From the NCBI GenBank assembly GCA_937927685.1, contig CALBSC010000037.1, positions 1-36,514 on the forward strand: DNA of 36,514 nt, written 5' to 3'. Origin of the DNA: an uncultured Burkholderiales bacterium (GTDB lineage: Bacteria > Pseudomonadota > Gammaproteobacteria > Burkholderiales > Burkholderiaceae_C). Position numbers and translations under genes: made by a program. Of this stretch, positions 16,909 to 24,264 are shown one piece after another. The notes under the pieces are model-generated. The model was not told where the DNA came from. It searched no databases and was given only the letters and a program-made list of their open reading frames with translations. The stretch's first letter is position 1, and every line of letters starts with the position of its first letter.

Positions 16909-17227
16909 AGACCAGGGGCAGTCCGGACTGCGCGCTGATATCACGGCTCAACTGCGCCCAGAACTCGCCCTGTCCCTTGGTGTCCATCCACTGCTGCCCG
17001 TCAAAGCGGTAGTGATAGCCCCCCGAACGCGCCGCCAGCCACACTTCATGCAGGGGCTTTTGCAGGTTGACAATGATCTGGCTGCGGTTGCTGAAGGTGA
17101 GCGTGATCATGCCACCCACGCGCTGGTTGTCGATGTCCGCATCGGTGTCGTCATTGAGGCGATCGCATTGTTGCTCCAGGGCACGCAGGAGCGATTCGGC
17201 ACGGTCGAGAAATTCGAGATCAGTCAT
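16898..17227 (-). CDS. cyaY: iron donor protein CyaY (bacterial frataxin)
   Basis: A 109-aa frataxin homologue that binds iron and modulates iron-sulfur cluster assembly on IscU/IscS. Family features are visible: an acidic N-terminal helix (MTDLEFLDRAESLLRALE), the acidic DDTDADIDNQRVGGMITLTFSN, QIIVNLQKPLHEVWLAARSGGYHYRF, and a final WMDTKGQGEFWAQLS. The length is normal for CyaY. The start at 17225-17227 was preferred because the family begins at MTD/MNDSEF. It is transcribed divergently from lptM-lysA across an 80-nt gap, and its stop lies inside the 3' end of mrcA on the opposite strand. Confidence 0.95.
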   Translation of the reverse strand: MTDLEFLDRAESLLRALEQQCDRLNDDTDADIDNQRVGGMITLTFSNRSQIIVNLQKPLHEVWLAARSGGYHYRFDGQQWMDTKGQGEFWAQLSRDISAQSGLPLVFSS

Positions 17228-17277
17228 GCGTGGTGGCAGGCACACGGCGTGCCCCGTAAAGAATTGACAACAAAATG

Positions 17278-17293
17278 CAGACCCGGGGGTCTG
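17278..17293. promoter_or_regulatory. inverted repeat in the cyaY/lptM divergent intergenic region
   Basis: CAGACCC (17278-17284) and GGGTCTG (17287-17293) form a perfect 7-bp inverted repeat with a 2-nt spacer. It sits between a TTGACA (17264-17269) and a TACAAT (17296-17301) on the plus strand, whose 26-nt separation is too long for a normal sigma70 promoter. It could be an operator or a short hairpin; there is no direct evidence for either. Confidence 0.35.
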
Positions 17294-17307
17294 GATACAA
17301 TTTCCGG

Positions 17308-17490
17308 ATGAACGCGCGCATTCTAGTCACGGCCCTTGCCCTTGCGGGCGGCATGGCTTCGGGTCTGATCGGTTGCGGACAACGCGGCGCGTTGTACCTG
17401 CCCACCGAACCGGCCGCACAAGACCGCGCCACCTTGCCTCAAATCCTGACACCCTCCCTGCCTTCGCGCAAGCCATCCGACACGCCATGA
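17308..17490 (+). CDS. lptM: LPS translocon maturation lipoprotein LptM (YifL-like)
   Basis: A 60-aa lipoprotein. The N-terminus has a basic residue, a hydrophobic stretch and the lipobox LIGC (Cys at residue 23), followed by GQRGALYLP, the conserved motif of LptM/YifL proteins, then a Pro-rich tail. LptM in E. coli associates with LptD-LptE and helps disulfide maturation of the LPS translocon in the outer membrane. The gene overlaps lysA by ATGA, the arrangement seen widely in proteobacteria. The start ATG at 17308 follows TACAAT (17296-17301) so closely that a very short or absent leader is possible. An upstream in-frame reading from 17275 has no family support. Confidence 0.9.
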   Translation: MNARILVTALALAGGMASGLIGCGQRGALYLPTEPAAQDRATLPQILTPSLPSRKPSDTP

Positions 17491-18776
17491 CCTCATCCCT
17501 GTTGCCCGGTGCCCCGTTTCTGGCCTACCGCGAGGGCGAGTTGTTTCTGGAAGACGTGCGCCTGTCGGATCTGGCCCGCGAACACGGCACACCCCTGTTC
17601 GTGTATTCCAAAGCCTCGATGCTGGCGGCCCTCAACGCTTACCGCCGGGGTTTGCAGGGGCGCCAGGCCCATGTGCACTACGCCATGAAAGCCAACAGCT
17701 CGCTGGCTGTGTTGCAGGTGTTTGCCCAGGCCGGCTGCGGCTTTGACATCGTCTCAGGCGGTGAACTCGAGCGGGTGATCGCCGCCGGGGGCCATCCGTC
17801 CCAGGTGATTTTTTCAGGTGTGGGCAAAACCCGCGCCGAGATGCGCACCGCCTTGCTGGCAGGCATTGAGTGTTTCAACGTGGAGAGCGAGGCCGAACTC
17901 GAGGTGCTGGACGCGGTGGCTCGTGAAGTGGGCGTGCTGGCGCCCGTCAGTCTGCGCGTCAATCCCAACGTGGACGCGCAAACGCACCCCTATATCTCCA
18001 CCGGCTTGAAGGGCAACAAGTTTGGCATTGCCCATGAGCGCGCGGTCGAGGTGTACCAGCGTGCGGCTCGCCTGAGCGGGTTGAAGGTCATCGGCATCGA
18101 TTGCCACATTGGCTCGCAAATCACCAGCATGGGGCCTTACCTGGATGCGCTGGACCGTGTGCTCGATCTGGTCGAGGCCATCGAGAAGGCGGGTATTACC
18201 TTGCAGCACATCGACTTTGGCGGCGGCCTGGGCATCAACTACCAGGGCGACACACCGCCGGCGGCGGACGCGTTGTGGGCCCGGTTGCTGCAACGCCTGG
18301 ACGAGCGGGGCCATGGTCACCGCCCCCTGATGCTCGAGCCCGGCCGCTCACTGGTCGGCAATGCCGGCGTCTGCGTGACCGAGGTGCAATACCTCAAGCC
18401 GGGTGAACAAAAAAACTTCTGCATCGTCGATGCGGCCATGAACGATTTGCCTCGTCCTGCGATGTACGAGGCCTATCACCACATCATCGAACTCAACACC
18501 GCCCGCTCGACGCAGGCGCCCGCCCTGGTCTGTGATGTGGTGGGCCCGGTGTGTGAAAGCGGCGACTGGCTGGGGCGGGACCGCAGCCTGCATGCCCAGC
18601 CCGGCGACCTGCTCGCCGTGCTCTCGACCGGCGCTTATTGCATGAGCATGGCCAGCAACTACAACACACGAGGTCGACCCGCTGAAATCCTGGTGGATGG
18701 TGCTCGCGCCCATGTGATCCGCTCGCGTGAAAACGCAGCGGACCAGATGCGACACGAACGCTTGCTACCCACCTGA
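17487..18776 (+). CDS. lysA: diaminopimelate decarboxylase
   Basis: LysA removes CO2 from meso-diaminopimelate to make lysine, the last step of lysine synthesis, using PLP. The 429-aa protein has the alanine racemase-like barrel with the PLP lysine in VHYAMKAN (Lys68), the substrate segment GCGFDIVSGGELERVIAAG, HIGSQI, the glycine-rich FGGGLGINY that binds the PLP phosphate, EPGRSLVGNAG, and CESGDWLG near the C-terminus with the cross-subunit active-site cysteine. The ATG at 17487 overlaps the lptM stop (ATGA), indicating translational coupling. It is convergent with msrQ. Confidence 0.97.
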   Translation: MTSSLLPGAPFLAYREGELFLEDVRLSDLAREHGTPLFVYSKASMLAALNAYRRGLQGRQAHVHYAMKANSSLAVLQVFAQAGCGFDIVSGGELERVIAAGGHPSQVIFSGVGKTRAEMRTALLAGIECFNVESEAELEVLDAVAREVGVLAPVSLRVNPNVDAQTHPYISTGLKGNKFGIAHERAVEVYQRAARLSGLKVIGIDCHIGSQITSMGPYLDALDRVLDLVEAIEKAGITLQHIDFGGGLGINYQGDTPPAADALWARLLQRLDERGHGHRPLMLEPGRSLVGNAGVCVTEVQYLKPGEQKNFCIVDAAMNDLPRPAMYEAYHHIIELNTARSTQAPALVCDVVGPVCESGDWLGRDRSLHAQPGDLLAVLSTGAYCMSMASNYNTRGRPAEILVDGARAHVIRSRENAADQMRHERLLPT

Positions 18777-18777
18777 C

Positions 18778-18801
18778 CCGGCAATCAACCTGTTGTGCCG
18801 G
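18778..18801. terminator. possible hairpin between convergent lysA and msrQ
   Basis: CCGGCA (18778-18783) and TGCCGG (18796-18801) form an inverted repeat directly after the lysA stop, extended by an inner CAA/TTG pairing. No run of T follows on either strand. It could stabilise 3' ends or act with Rho, but it is not a standard intrinsic terminator. Confidence 0.3.
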
Positions 18802-18837
18802 TGTTCCGCGTGGGCAACGCCAACATCGCCAGTTGAA

Positions 18838-19458
18838 TCAAACGCCGCGCTGATTGTGCGAATGTCGCCAGGCACGCCGCATTCGCCAACCCAGCAGCAC
18901 GGCCAGCACCAGCGCGTACATGACCACATCATTGAAGTTTTGCTTGCCCGCGCGCATCCAGTAGAAATGCAGGATCGCCAATGGTGCCACCAGGTACACC
19001 GCCCGGTGCAGCCACTGCCAGCGACGCCCGCCCAGCCACCGCACCGCCGCGTTGAATGACGTGGCCGCCAAGGCCAGCAACACCAGCCAGGACACAAATC
19101 CCACCAGGATGAACGGCCGCTTGGCGATGTCCTGAACCAGGTCCGCCCACTCCAGCCCCATGTCAAGCCAGGCGTAGCACAAGAGGTGCAACATGGCGTA
19201 AGCAAACACCGTCAGCCCGAGCGTTCGGCGCAACCGGGCCAACGCCGGCAGCTGGAACACGATGCGCACCGGCGTCACCGCCAGCACCACGCACAACCCA
19301 CGCAAGGTCCAGTCGCCCGTGCCGCGAATCAAGGCCTCGGCAGGATTGGGGCCCAGTTGATCGAACAGGGCCTTGAACAACAGGTGCAGCGCCGGCAAGC
19401 TGCACACCACCACCAGGCAGGGCCGAACCGCGCGATGCAACAACCAGATCCCGGCCAT
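18838..19458 (-). CDS. msrQ: heme-binding membrane subunit MsrQ of the MsrPQ methionine sulfoxide reductase
   Basis: A 206-aa integral membrane protein of the ferric reductase-like family with about six hydrophobic segments. MsrQ binds heme and passes electrons from the quinone pool or flavin donors to periplasmic MsrP. Histidines in the membrane segments (LHLLCYAWLD, WLHRAVYLVAPLAILHFYW) are the likely heme ligands and match the family, as does GDWTLRGLCVVLAVTPVR near the N-terminus. It starts 6 nt after the msrP stop, so the two are co-transcribed. Confidence 0.95.
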   Translation of the reverse strand: MAGIWLLHRAVRPCLVVVCSLPALHLLFKALFDQLGPNPAEALIRGTGDWTLRGLCVVLAVTPVRIVFQLPALARLRRTLGLTVFAYAMLHLLCYAWLDMGLEWADLVQDIAKRPFILVGFVSWLVLLALAATSFNAAVRWLGGRRWQWLHRAVYLVAPLAILHFYWMRAGKQNFNDVVMYALVLAVLLGWRMRRAWRHSHNQRGV

Positions 19459-19464
19459 GGGTGA

Positions 19465-20463
19465 TCAGTAATTCTTGCGTAGATCCAGGCCCGCGTAGAG
19501 CTGTCCCACCTGGGCTTCGTAGCCATTGAACATGAGTGTCTTGCGCTTCTTGCTCAGCAGGCCATCCTCACCCAGGCGTCGCTCGGTGGCCTGGCTCCAG
19601 CGCGGGTGATCCACCAGCGGGTTCACATTTGAATAGAAGCCGTATTCGTTGGCTGCTGCCTTGTTCCAGGCCGTGGCGGGCTGCTTCTCGGTGAAGCGGA
19701 TTTTCACCAGACTCTTGGCATTCTTGAAGCCGTACTTCCAGGGCACCACCAACCGAACCGGTGCGCCATTCTGATGGGGCAGGACTTCCCCATACATGCC
19801 AAAGGTCAGGAGGGTGAGGGGGTGCATGGCCTCGTCCATGCGCAAGCCCTCCACATACGGCCAGTCGAGAATGGGGGAGCGCACATAGGGCATCACCTTG
19901 GGATCGGCCAGGGTGACGAACTCGACAAACCTGGCATTGCCCAGGGGCTCCACGCGACGAATCAACTCGGACAGCGAGTACCCCACCCAGGGAATCACCA
20001 TTGACCAGCCTTCCACACAACGCATGCGGTAAATGCGCTCTTCCATGGCGCTTACCTTGAGCAAATCCTCCAGGCCCCATCGACCCGGCTTCTTGACCAG
20101 GCCTTCGATCTCCACCGTCCAGGGTTGTGTTTTGAGCGTGTGGGCGTTTTTCGCGGGGTCGGACTTGTCCGTGCCAAATTCGTAATAGTTGTTGTAGGTG
20201 CTGGCGTCTTCATACGCGGTGATTTTTTCCATCACCGAGGCGCCACTCACGCTGGATTTGACCCCTGGCAGTGCAGCCAGTTTGTTGGGGCGCGTCCCCA
20301 TTTCGGCGCGAGCATCGCGCGCGGCCCAGGACGCGAGTGCGGCCCCTGCCACGCCACTGGCCAGTGTTTGCAGCAGTTGACGACGCTCCCGGTACACCCG
20401 CTCAGGCGTGATCTCGCTGGGCACCCGGTGTTGTCGGCCATCGTCGTGGGTTTGCACAATCAT
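19465..20463 (-). CDS. msrP: periplasmic protein-methionine-sulfoxide reductase catalytic subunit MsrP
   Basis: MsrP is a molybdopterin enzyme that repairs oxidised methionine in periplasmic proteins, with MsrQ as electron donor. The 332-aa precursor has a Tat signal with RRQLLQTLASGVAGAALASW (residues 28-47). The oxidoreductase molybdopterin-binding domain carries the molybdenum-ligand cysteine in YRMRCVEGWSM (Cys149). Other family segments are NNYYEFGTDKSDP, LVVPWKYGFKNAKSLVKI and ANEYGFYSNVNP. The start at 20461-20463 has AGGAG six nt upstream. It is upstream of msrQ in the usual order, and follows a strong hairpin at 20543-20569 that separates it from the cytochrome gene. Confidence 0.97.
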   Translation of the reverse strand: MIVQTHDDGRQHRVPSEITPERVYRERRQLLQTLASGVAGAALASWAARDARAEMGTRPNKLAALPGVKSSVSGASVMEKITAYEDASTYNNYYEFGTDKSDPAKNAHTLKTQPWTVEIEGLVKKPGRWGLEDLLKVSAMEERIYRMRCVEGWSMVIPWVGYSLSELIRRVEPLGNARFVEFVTLADPKVMPYVRSPILDWPYVEGLRMDEAMHPLTLLTFGMYGEVLPHQNGAPVRLVVPWKYGFKNAKSLVKIRFTEKQPATAWNKAAANEYGFYSNVNPLVDHPRWSQATERRLGEDGLLSKKRKTLMFNGYEAQVGQLYAGLDLRKNY

Positions 20464-20542
20464 GAAAGCTCCTGGTTGTTGAGGGCATGCGACCTGACGC
20501 CCATTGTGAGCGCAACACAGGGGAATGAGTGGGGCACAAAAC

Positions 20543-20569
20543 AAAACACCCGGACCAGCCGGGTGTTTT
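20543..20569. terminator. strong intrinsic terminator between the cytochrome c gene and msrP
   Basis: AAAACACCCGG (20543-20553) and CCGGGTGTTTT (20559-20569) form a perfect 11-bp stem with a 5-nt loop and A/T ends on both sides. On the minus strand it follows the cytochrome c4 stop by about 20 nt and ends in a short U-run, so it should end that transcript before msrP. Confidence 0.85.
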
Positions 20570-20587
20570 GAGCAGGGAAACGTGTGA

Positions 20588-21214
20588 TCAGCGCAGGCCG
20601 GCGATGTAGTCGGCCACGGCGCGGATTTCCCGGTCGTTCAGCTTGGCAGCCACCTGGCTCATCTGCAGGCTGTTCTTGCGTACGCCATCACGGAAAGACA
20701 CCAGCTGCGAGGCGGTGTAGTCGGCGTGCTGGCCAGAGAGTCGGGGGTACTGGGACGGAATACCCGCACCGTTGGGGCTGTGGCAACCCGCGCAGGCCGC
20801 GATGTTGCGATCGGCCAGGCCACCGCGGTAAATGCGCTCGCCCAGGGCCACCAGTTCCTTGTCCTTGGCAAAGCCAGGCTTGGCTTTCTGGGTGCCCAAC
20901 CAGGCACCGATGTTCTTCATGTCCTGGTCGGACAAGGTGGCCGCCATGCCACTCATGATGGCGTTGGCACGCTTGCCTGATTTGAATTCCTGCAACTGCT
21001 TGACGATGTACTCAGGGTGTTGCTGGGCCAGCTTGGGATTGGCAGGCGAACCGGAATTGCCATCAGCACCGTGACACGAGGCGCACACCGCACCAAAGCT
21101 GGCTTCGCCTTTGGCGAGGTCAGGCTTGGCGGCAGCCTGAGGGGCATTGGCCTGCGCGTTCAGGACGGGAACGGCCAGGGAGGCGGCAATCAGCAAGGAG
21201 GCGAACAGCTTCAT
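20588..21214 (-). CDS. diheme cytochrome c4-type protein
   Basis: A 208-aa periplasmic cytochrome with a signal peptide (about residues 1-22, ending LNAQA). It has two class I heme domains: CASCH (Cys44, Cys47, His48) and CAGCH (Cys141, Cys144, His145). The internal duplication is clear, each half carrying the GNSGSPANPKLAQQHPEYI or GAGIPSQYPRLSGQHADYT pattern and a later methionine ligand (MSGM, LQMS). This is the cytochrome c4 layout; such proteins carry electrons to terminal oxidases. The ATG at 21212-21214 is preferred to a GTG 24 nt upstream. It is divergent from engB and is followed by a strong terminator. Confidence 0.92.
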   Translation of the reverse strand: MKLFASLLIAASLAVPVLNAQANAPQAAAKPDLAKGEASFGAVCASCHGADGNSGSPANPKLAQQHPEYIVKQLQEFKSGKRANAIMSGMAATLSDQDMKNIGAWLGTQKAKPGFAKDKELVALGERIYRGGLADRNIAACAGCHSPNGAGIPSQYPRLSGQHADYTASQLVSFRDGVRKNSLQMSQVAAKLNDREIRAVADYIAGLR

Positions 21215-21227
21215 GGCAATGAATAAG

Positions 21228-21257
21228 TTGGTGCGCAAAACCCCGAGATTCTACAAT
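21228..21257 (+). promoter_or_regulatory. candidate sigma70 promoter of engB
   Basis: TTGGTG (21228-21233) and TACAAT (21252-21257) are 18 nt apart, matching the -35 and -10 consensus at 4/6 and 5/6. The start of transcription would fall about 40 nt upstream of the engB ATG. Found by inspection only. Confidence 0.5.
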
Positions 21258-21303
21258 GATGGGTCTGGGGTCTCCCTGACGCCAACCCAACAGTCCTTGC
21301 CCC

Positions 21304-22083
21304 ATGCCCTCCCCTTCCGATCCCGTCGCTGGTCAGTCGCCCGATTCCGACGCCTCAGCCCAGCCGAATTCCGGGGGGAGCGCGCCGTCCGTATCCCCTG
21401 CGCACGCGCCTGCTGCGTCGCCCACGCAGGCGTCCGCCAAGCCCGCTGCTGACCCCGCCAAGCAGGCCCTGGGCTGGATGCACACCGCCCGCTTTCTCAC
21501 CACGGCGGCACAACTGCACCACCTGCCCGCCTACGACCTGCCCGAAATCGCCTTTGTCGGGCGATCCAACGCGGGTAAATCGACCTGCATCAATGTCCTG
21601 ACCCAACAGAAACGTCTGGCCTTTGCCTCCAAAACCCCGGGGCGCACACAACACATCAACCTTTTTGCCCTGGGGCGACAGGGCCAGACCGATACCGTGC
21701 TGGCCGACCTGCCGGGCTATGGTTACGCCGCTGTGCCCAAACAGGACAAGCTGCGCTGGCAGCAAGTGATGGCTAACTATCTGGTGAGTCGGCCCAACCT
21801 GGTGGGGGTGGTCTTGCTCTGCGATCCACGCCACGGTCTCACCGAACTCGACGAGATCCTGCTCGAAGTCATCCGGCCCCGGGTCGAGGAAGGATTGAAG
21901 TTCACCATGTTGCTGACCAAGGCCGACAAACTCAACAAGACCGAGGCCAACAAGGCCTTGTCCATCGCCCGCCTGCAAGCCGGTGGTGGCACGGTTCAGT
22001 TGTTTTCGTCGCTCAAGAAGCAGGGGGTGGACACCCTGGCGTTGCAACTGTGGAAGTGGACGCACGCTGAACCCGCCCTGTGA
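21304..22083 (+). CDS. engB: ribosome biogenesis GTP-binding protein YsxC/EngB
   Basis: An essential-type TrmE-Era-EngA-EngB-Septin-like GTPase that assists assembly of the large ribosomal subunit. The G1 motif GRSNAGKST is at residues 86-94, followed by KTPGRTQHINLF (G2), DLPGYGYA (G3), TKADKLNK (G4) and FSSLKKQGVD (G5). The protein is 259 aa; the family core starts around WMHTARFLTTAAQL (residue 58), so the first 55 or so residues are an unusual low-complexity Pro/Ala/Ser extension. An ATG at 21478 could be an alternative start. It is divergent from the cytochrome c4 gene and convergent with the nitroreductase. Confidence 0.95.
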   Translation: MPSPSDPVAGQSPDSDASAQPNSGGSAPSVSPAHAPAASPTQASAKPAADPAKQALGWMHTARFLTTAAQLHHLPAYDLPEIAFVGRSNAGKSTCINVLTQQKRLAFASKTPGRTQHINLFALGRQGQTDTVLADLPGYGYAAVPKQDKLRWQQVMANYLVSRPNLVGVVLLCDPRHGLTELDEILLEVIRPRVEEGLKFTMLLTKADKLNKTEANKALSIARLQAGGGTVQLFSSLKKQGVDTLALQLWKWTHAEPAL

Positions 22084-22092
22084 GCCCCCCAA

Positions 22093-22764
22093 CTAGAAGC
22101 CCACGTATCGAACAAATTGTTCGTTGTCCTCGCGCACAGACTTCACCTGGTTGGCCACAAACGACGTATCGGGGTACCCCATGGCAATGCAGATCATGAT
22201 GTTTTGATCGTCGGGGATGCCTGCGTGCTCGCGCACCACGCTCGACTGCATGATGCCCTGGCCATTGATCACGCAGCCCAGCCCACGCTCCCAGGCCGCC
22301 AGCACAATGGCGTGAGAAAAAGCCCCCAGATCAAACTGGCTGATCGCCGCAGGTTCGAGTTTTTTGTCGTAGGTCAGCACCAAGGACACCGGGGCATCAA
22401 ATTGTCGAAACCCGCGCATCACCCAGTCGGTGCGACGGGCCTTGTCGTCCCGTTCAATGCCCATGGCCTCGAACAATTGCACCGCAATCGCCACCTGGCG
22501 TTGGCGGTGGTCGCCCTCGTAGGCCTCTTTCATCGGGAAGTCACGCTGGGCCGGAACGCCCTTCATCATGTTCTCGGAATTGCCCTGCCGAATGCGCTCC
22601 AGCGGCTCCCCCGTGACCACATGAACATGCCACGGCTGGGTGTTCATGGACGAGGGCGCCCACTTGGCCACCTCGATGATGTCGTCAATCAGTTCGCGGG
22701 GGACGGGTTTGGGCAGATAGCCACGGATGCTGGTGCGGGCCTTGATGAGCGAGGAGAAGTTCAT
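22093..22764 (-). CDS. nitroreductase family protein
   Basis: A 223-aa FMN-dependent oxidoreductase of the NfsB/FRP superfamily, which uses NAD(P)H to reduce nitro compounds or quinones. Signatures are RTSIRGYLPKPVPRELIDDIIEVAKWAPSSMNTQPW at the N-terminus (FMN phosphate-binding Arg and Ser, then NTQPWHVHVV), and the C-terminal GLGCVINGQG and ICIAMGYPD with a basic residue further on. The ATG at 22762-22764 is the family-consistent start. A longer in-frame reading runs back through the tRNA gene and is spurious. Substrate unknown. Confidence 0.92.
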   Translation of the reverse strand: MNFSSLIKARTSIRGYLPKPVPRELIDDIIEVAKWAPSSMNTQPWHVHVVTGEPLERIRQGNSENMMKGVPAQRDFPMKEAYEGDHRQRQVAIAVQLFEAMGIERDDKARRTDWVMRGFRQFDAPVSLVLTYDKKLEPAAISQFDLGAFSHAIVLAAWERGLGCVINGQGIMQSSVVREHAGIPDDQNIMICIAMGYPDTSFVANQVKSVREDNEQFVRYVGF

Positions 22765-22886
22765 GGGCGTGATGGCAGTGACGGGAACGATCGGTCCGGT
22801 AGCCGGATCGACACCTGTCCATCTGCCGGCCACTGCCACGATTGTCAGCCAATATCCGGGGTGGCCCGGTGAAAATTTCCGAAGGC

Positions 22887-22892
22887 TATAAT
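22887..22892 (+). promoter_or_regulatory. -10 box of tRNA-Pro
   Basis: A perfect TATAAT lies 16 nt upstream of the mature 5' end of tRNA-Pro, leaving a precursor leader of under 10 nt. No convincing -35 hexamer is found 16-18 nt further upstream. Confidence 0.6.
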
Positions 22893-22908
22893 CATGGGTT
22901 GTACACAT

Positions 22909-22985
22909 CGGGGTGTAGCTTAGCCTGGTAGAGCGCCACGTTCGGGACGTGGAGGCCGGAGGTTCGAATCCTCTCACCCCGACCA
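22909..22985 (+). tRNA. tRNA-Pro, anticodon CGG
   Basis: A complete 77-nt cloverleaf. The acceptor stem pairs CGGGGTG (22909-22915) with CACCCCG (22975-22981), followed by discriminator A and an encoded CCA (22983-22985). The anticodon arm is CCACG-TTCGGGA-CGTGG, giving anticodon CGG for the proline codon CCG. The T arm contains GGTTCGAATCC. The G18-G19 region of the D loop reads AGCCTGGTAGAGC. Confidence 0.97.
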
Positions 22986-23001
22986 TTCAGGTCACCCGAT
23001 G

Positions 23002-23038
23002 AGCCCATTGATTTATTCAAGTCAGTGGGCTTTTTTTA
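23002..23038 (+). terminator. intrinsic terminator after tRNA-Pro
   Basis: AGCCCATTGA (23002-23011) pairs with TCAGTGGGCT (23022-23031) with one G-T wobble and a 10-nt loop, followed by a run of seven or eight T. It lies 17 nt after the CCA end of the tRNA. Confidence 0.88.
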
Positions 23039-23072
23039 TTGGACCCAATGCCTGTCTACAGGTCACTGACCG

Positions 23073-23342
23073 TCATGCTGACGGTTGGGTGGCTTGACGG
23101 TTTCCCCCCTCAAGGTGCTGCGTCAGTCGCGGCACCAAAACGGGAAAGACCAGCAACACCACCAGACAGGCACACGGGTATCCCCAGGCCAAGCGCTTGG
23201 CCCACTCCATCCAGCCTCCGGCTGCACCCCACCCGGATAACAGCATGGAACCCGTGACGCCCGCCACAGACGTCAGCAGGCAACCCACCAGTCCCACCAG
23301 GACAATGGTTTTGCGAGAAGGGCTGTTCATGGGAGTCGTCAT
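23073..23342 (-). CDS. DUF2798-type small membrane protein
   Basis: An 89-aa protein with two predicted membrane helices (about residues 12-34 and 50-72), separated by a short loop containing WMEWAKRLAWGYP. The pattern of RK, a helix with a Ser/Thr-rich face, W...W and a second helix ending VPRLTQHL fits the DUF2798 family, whose function is unknown. Start choice is uncertain: ATG at 23342 or four codons later at 23330, neither with a clear ribosome binding site. It is divergent from the glutathione transferase gene. Confidence 0.65.
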   Translation of the reverse strand: MTTPMNSPSRKTIVLVGLVGCLLTSVAGVTGSMLLSGWGAAGGWMEWAKRLAWGYPCACLVVLLVFPVLVPRLTQHLEGGNRQATQPSA

Positions 23343-23411
23343 GTTTCGTTGCGGGATTGACCATCCACGGTGGATGGAGCTCAGCCAGCACAGCATAGCG
23401 GTATTTCCTAG

Positions 23412-23428
23412 AATGAAGTTGCTTCATT
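23412..23428. promoter_or_regulatory. candidate operator upstream of the glutathione transferase gene
   Basis: AATGAAG (23412-23418) and CTTCATT (23422-23428) form a perfect 7-bp inverted repeat with a 3-nt spacer, 26 nt upstream of the transferase ATG and in the intergenic region shared with the divergent DUF2798 gene. The half-site spacing of 10 bp suits a dimeric winged-helix or TetR-type repressor. No regulator gene is adjacent. Confidence 0.45.
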
Positions 23429-23454
23429 GAGACCCCCAACCCTTCGGAGACCCC

Positions 23455-24156
23455 ATGCTCAAGTTCTTTTACAACGCCGCCCCCAATCCCATGAAAATTG
23501 CCCTCCTGCTGGAGGAGTTGGGCCTGGCCTATGAAGCCATCCCGGTGGACACGCGAAAGGGCGAGCAATTTGCCCCCGAGTTTTTGGCCATCAACCCCAA
23601 TGCCAAGGTGCCCGCCGTGGTCGAGGGTGGCGTCACCCTGTTTGACAGCAATGCCATCCTGCTGTTTCTGGCTGACCGCGAACAACAATTTGTGGCCACC
23701 GATGTCCGAAGCCCCGAACGAGCAGACACGCTGTCATGGCTGATGTTCATTGCCACCGGCATTGGCCCGTTCTCCGGCCAGTCGGTTCACTTCCGCCATG
23801 TGGCGCCAGAGCCCAAGGACTATGCACTCAACCGGTATGACTTTGAGGCCAACCGTCACTGGGGGGTGATTGAACAACATCTGGCCCAGCACGAATACAT
23901 GGTGGGGGAGCGCTACAGCATTGTGGACATGGCCTTCTGGGGGTGGGCTCGCATGGTGCCGTATGTACTGGGCACTGGGGACGCGACCTGGACCCGGTAT
24001 CCCCACGTGAAGCGACTGCTCGATCACATCAATGCCAGGCCTGCCGCACAACGCGCAGAGTCGCTCAAAAGCCGGCATGTGTTCAAGACAGAACTGGATG
24101 CCGAAGCCCGCAAGTTCCTGTACCCGCAGAACGAGCGTCTTGCCAAAGCAGGTTGA
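23455..24156 (+). CDS. glutathione S-transferase family protein
   Basis: A 233-aa cytoplasmic protein with an N-terminal thioredoxin-like GST domain (MLKFFYNAAPNPMKIALLLEELGL, then NPNAKVPAVVEGG and the glutathione gamma-glutamyl-binding DSNAILLFLAD). The C-terminal helical domain contains YMVGERYSIVDMAFWGWARM, the N-capping box motif of GSTs. It is closest in pattern to the YfcG/Ure2p-like group, whose members often reduce disulfides rather than conjugate. A 17-bp palindrome precedes it. The stop lies inside the first copy of a 30-bp tandem repeat. Confidence 0.9.
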   Translation: MLKFFYNAAPNPMKIALLLEELGLAYEAIPVDTRKGEQFAPEFLAINPNAKVPAVVEGGVTLFDSNAILLFLADREQQFVATDVRSPERADTLSWLMFIATGIGPFSGQSVHFRHVAPEPKDYALNRYDFEANRHWGVIEQHLAQHEYMVGERYSIVDMAFWGWARMVPYVLGTGDATWTRYPHVKRLLDHINARPAAQRAESLKSRHVFKTELDAEARKFLYPQNERLAKAG

Positions 24157-24210
24157 GCCGGTTGCGCGTTCCGGCACGCAGGTTGAACCGGTTGCGTGTT
24201 CCCGCCCGCA
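24151..24210. repeat. two-copy 30-bp tandem repeat overlapping a stop codon
   Basis: Positions 24151-24180 and 24181-24210 are direct copies, 26 of 30 bases identical. The first copy contains the TGA that ends the glutathione transferase gene. A short GC-rich palindrome (around 24204-24217) follows directly. The purpose is unknown; it may be a slippage duplication. Confidence 0.85.
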
Positions 24211-24264
24211 AGTGCGGGGCTCGGGCAGGATGACGGTCTGACAGGGGCTGACTAAAATCCCGCC

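Noticed and set aside
22765..22986. An N-terminal extension of the nitroreductase frame reading MVGVRGFEPPASTS
   Set aside because: It is the antisense of the tRNA-Pro gene, a well-known annotation artefact; the family start is at 22764.
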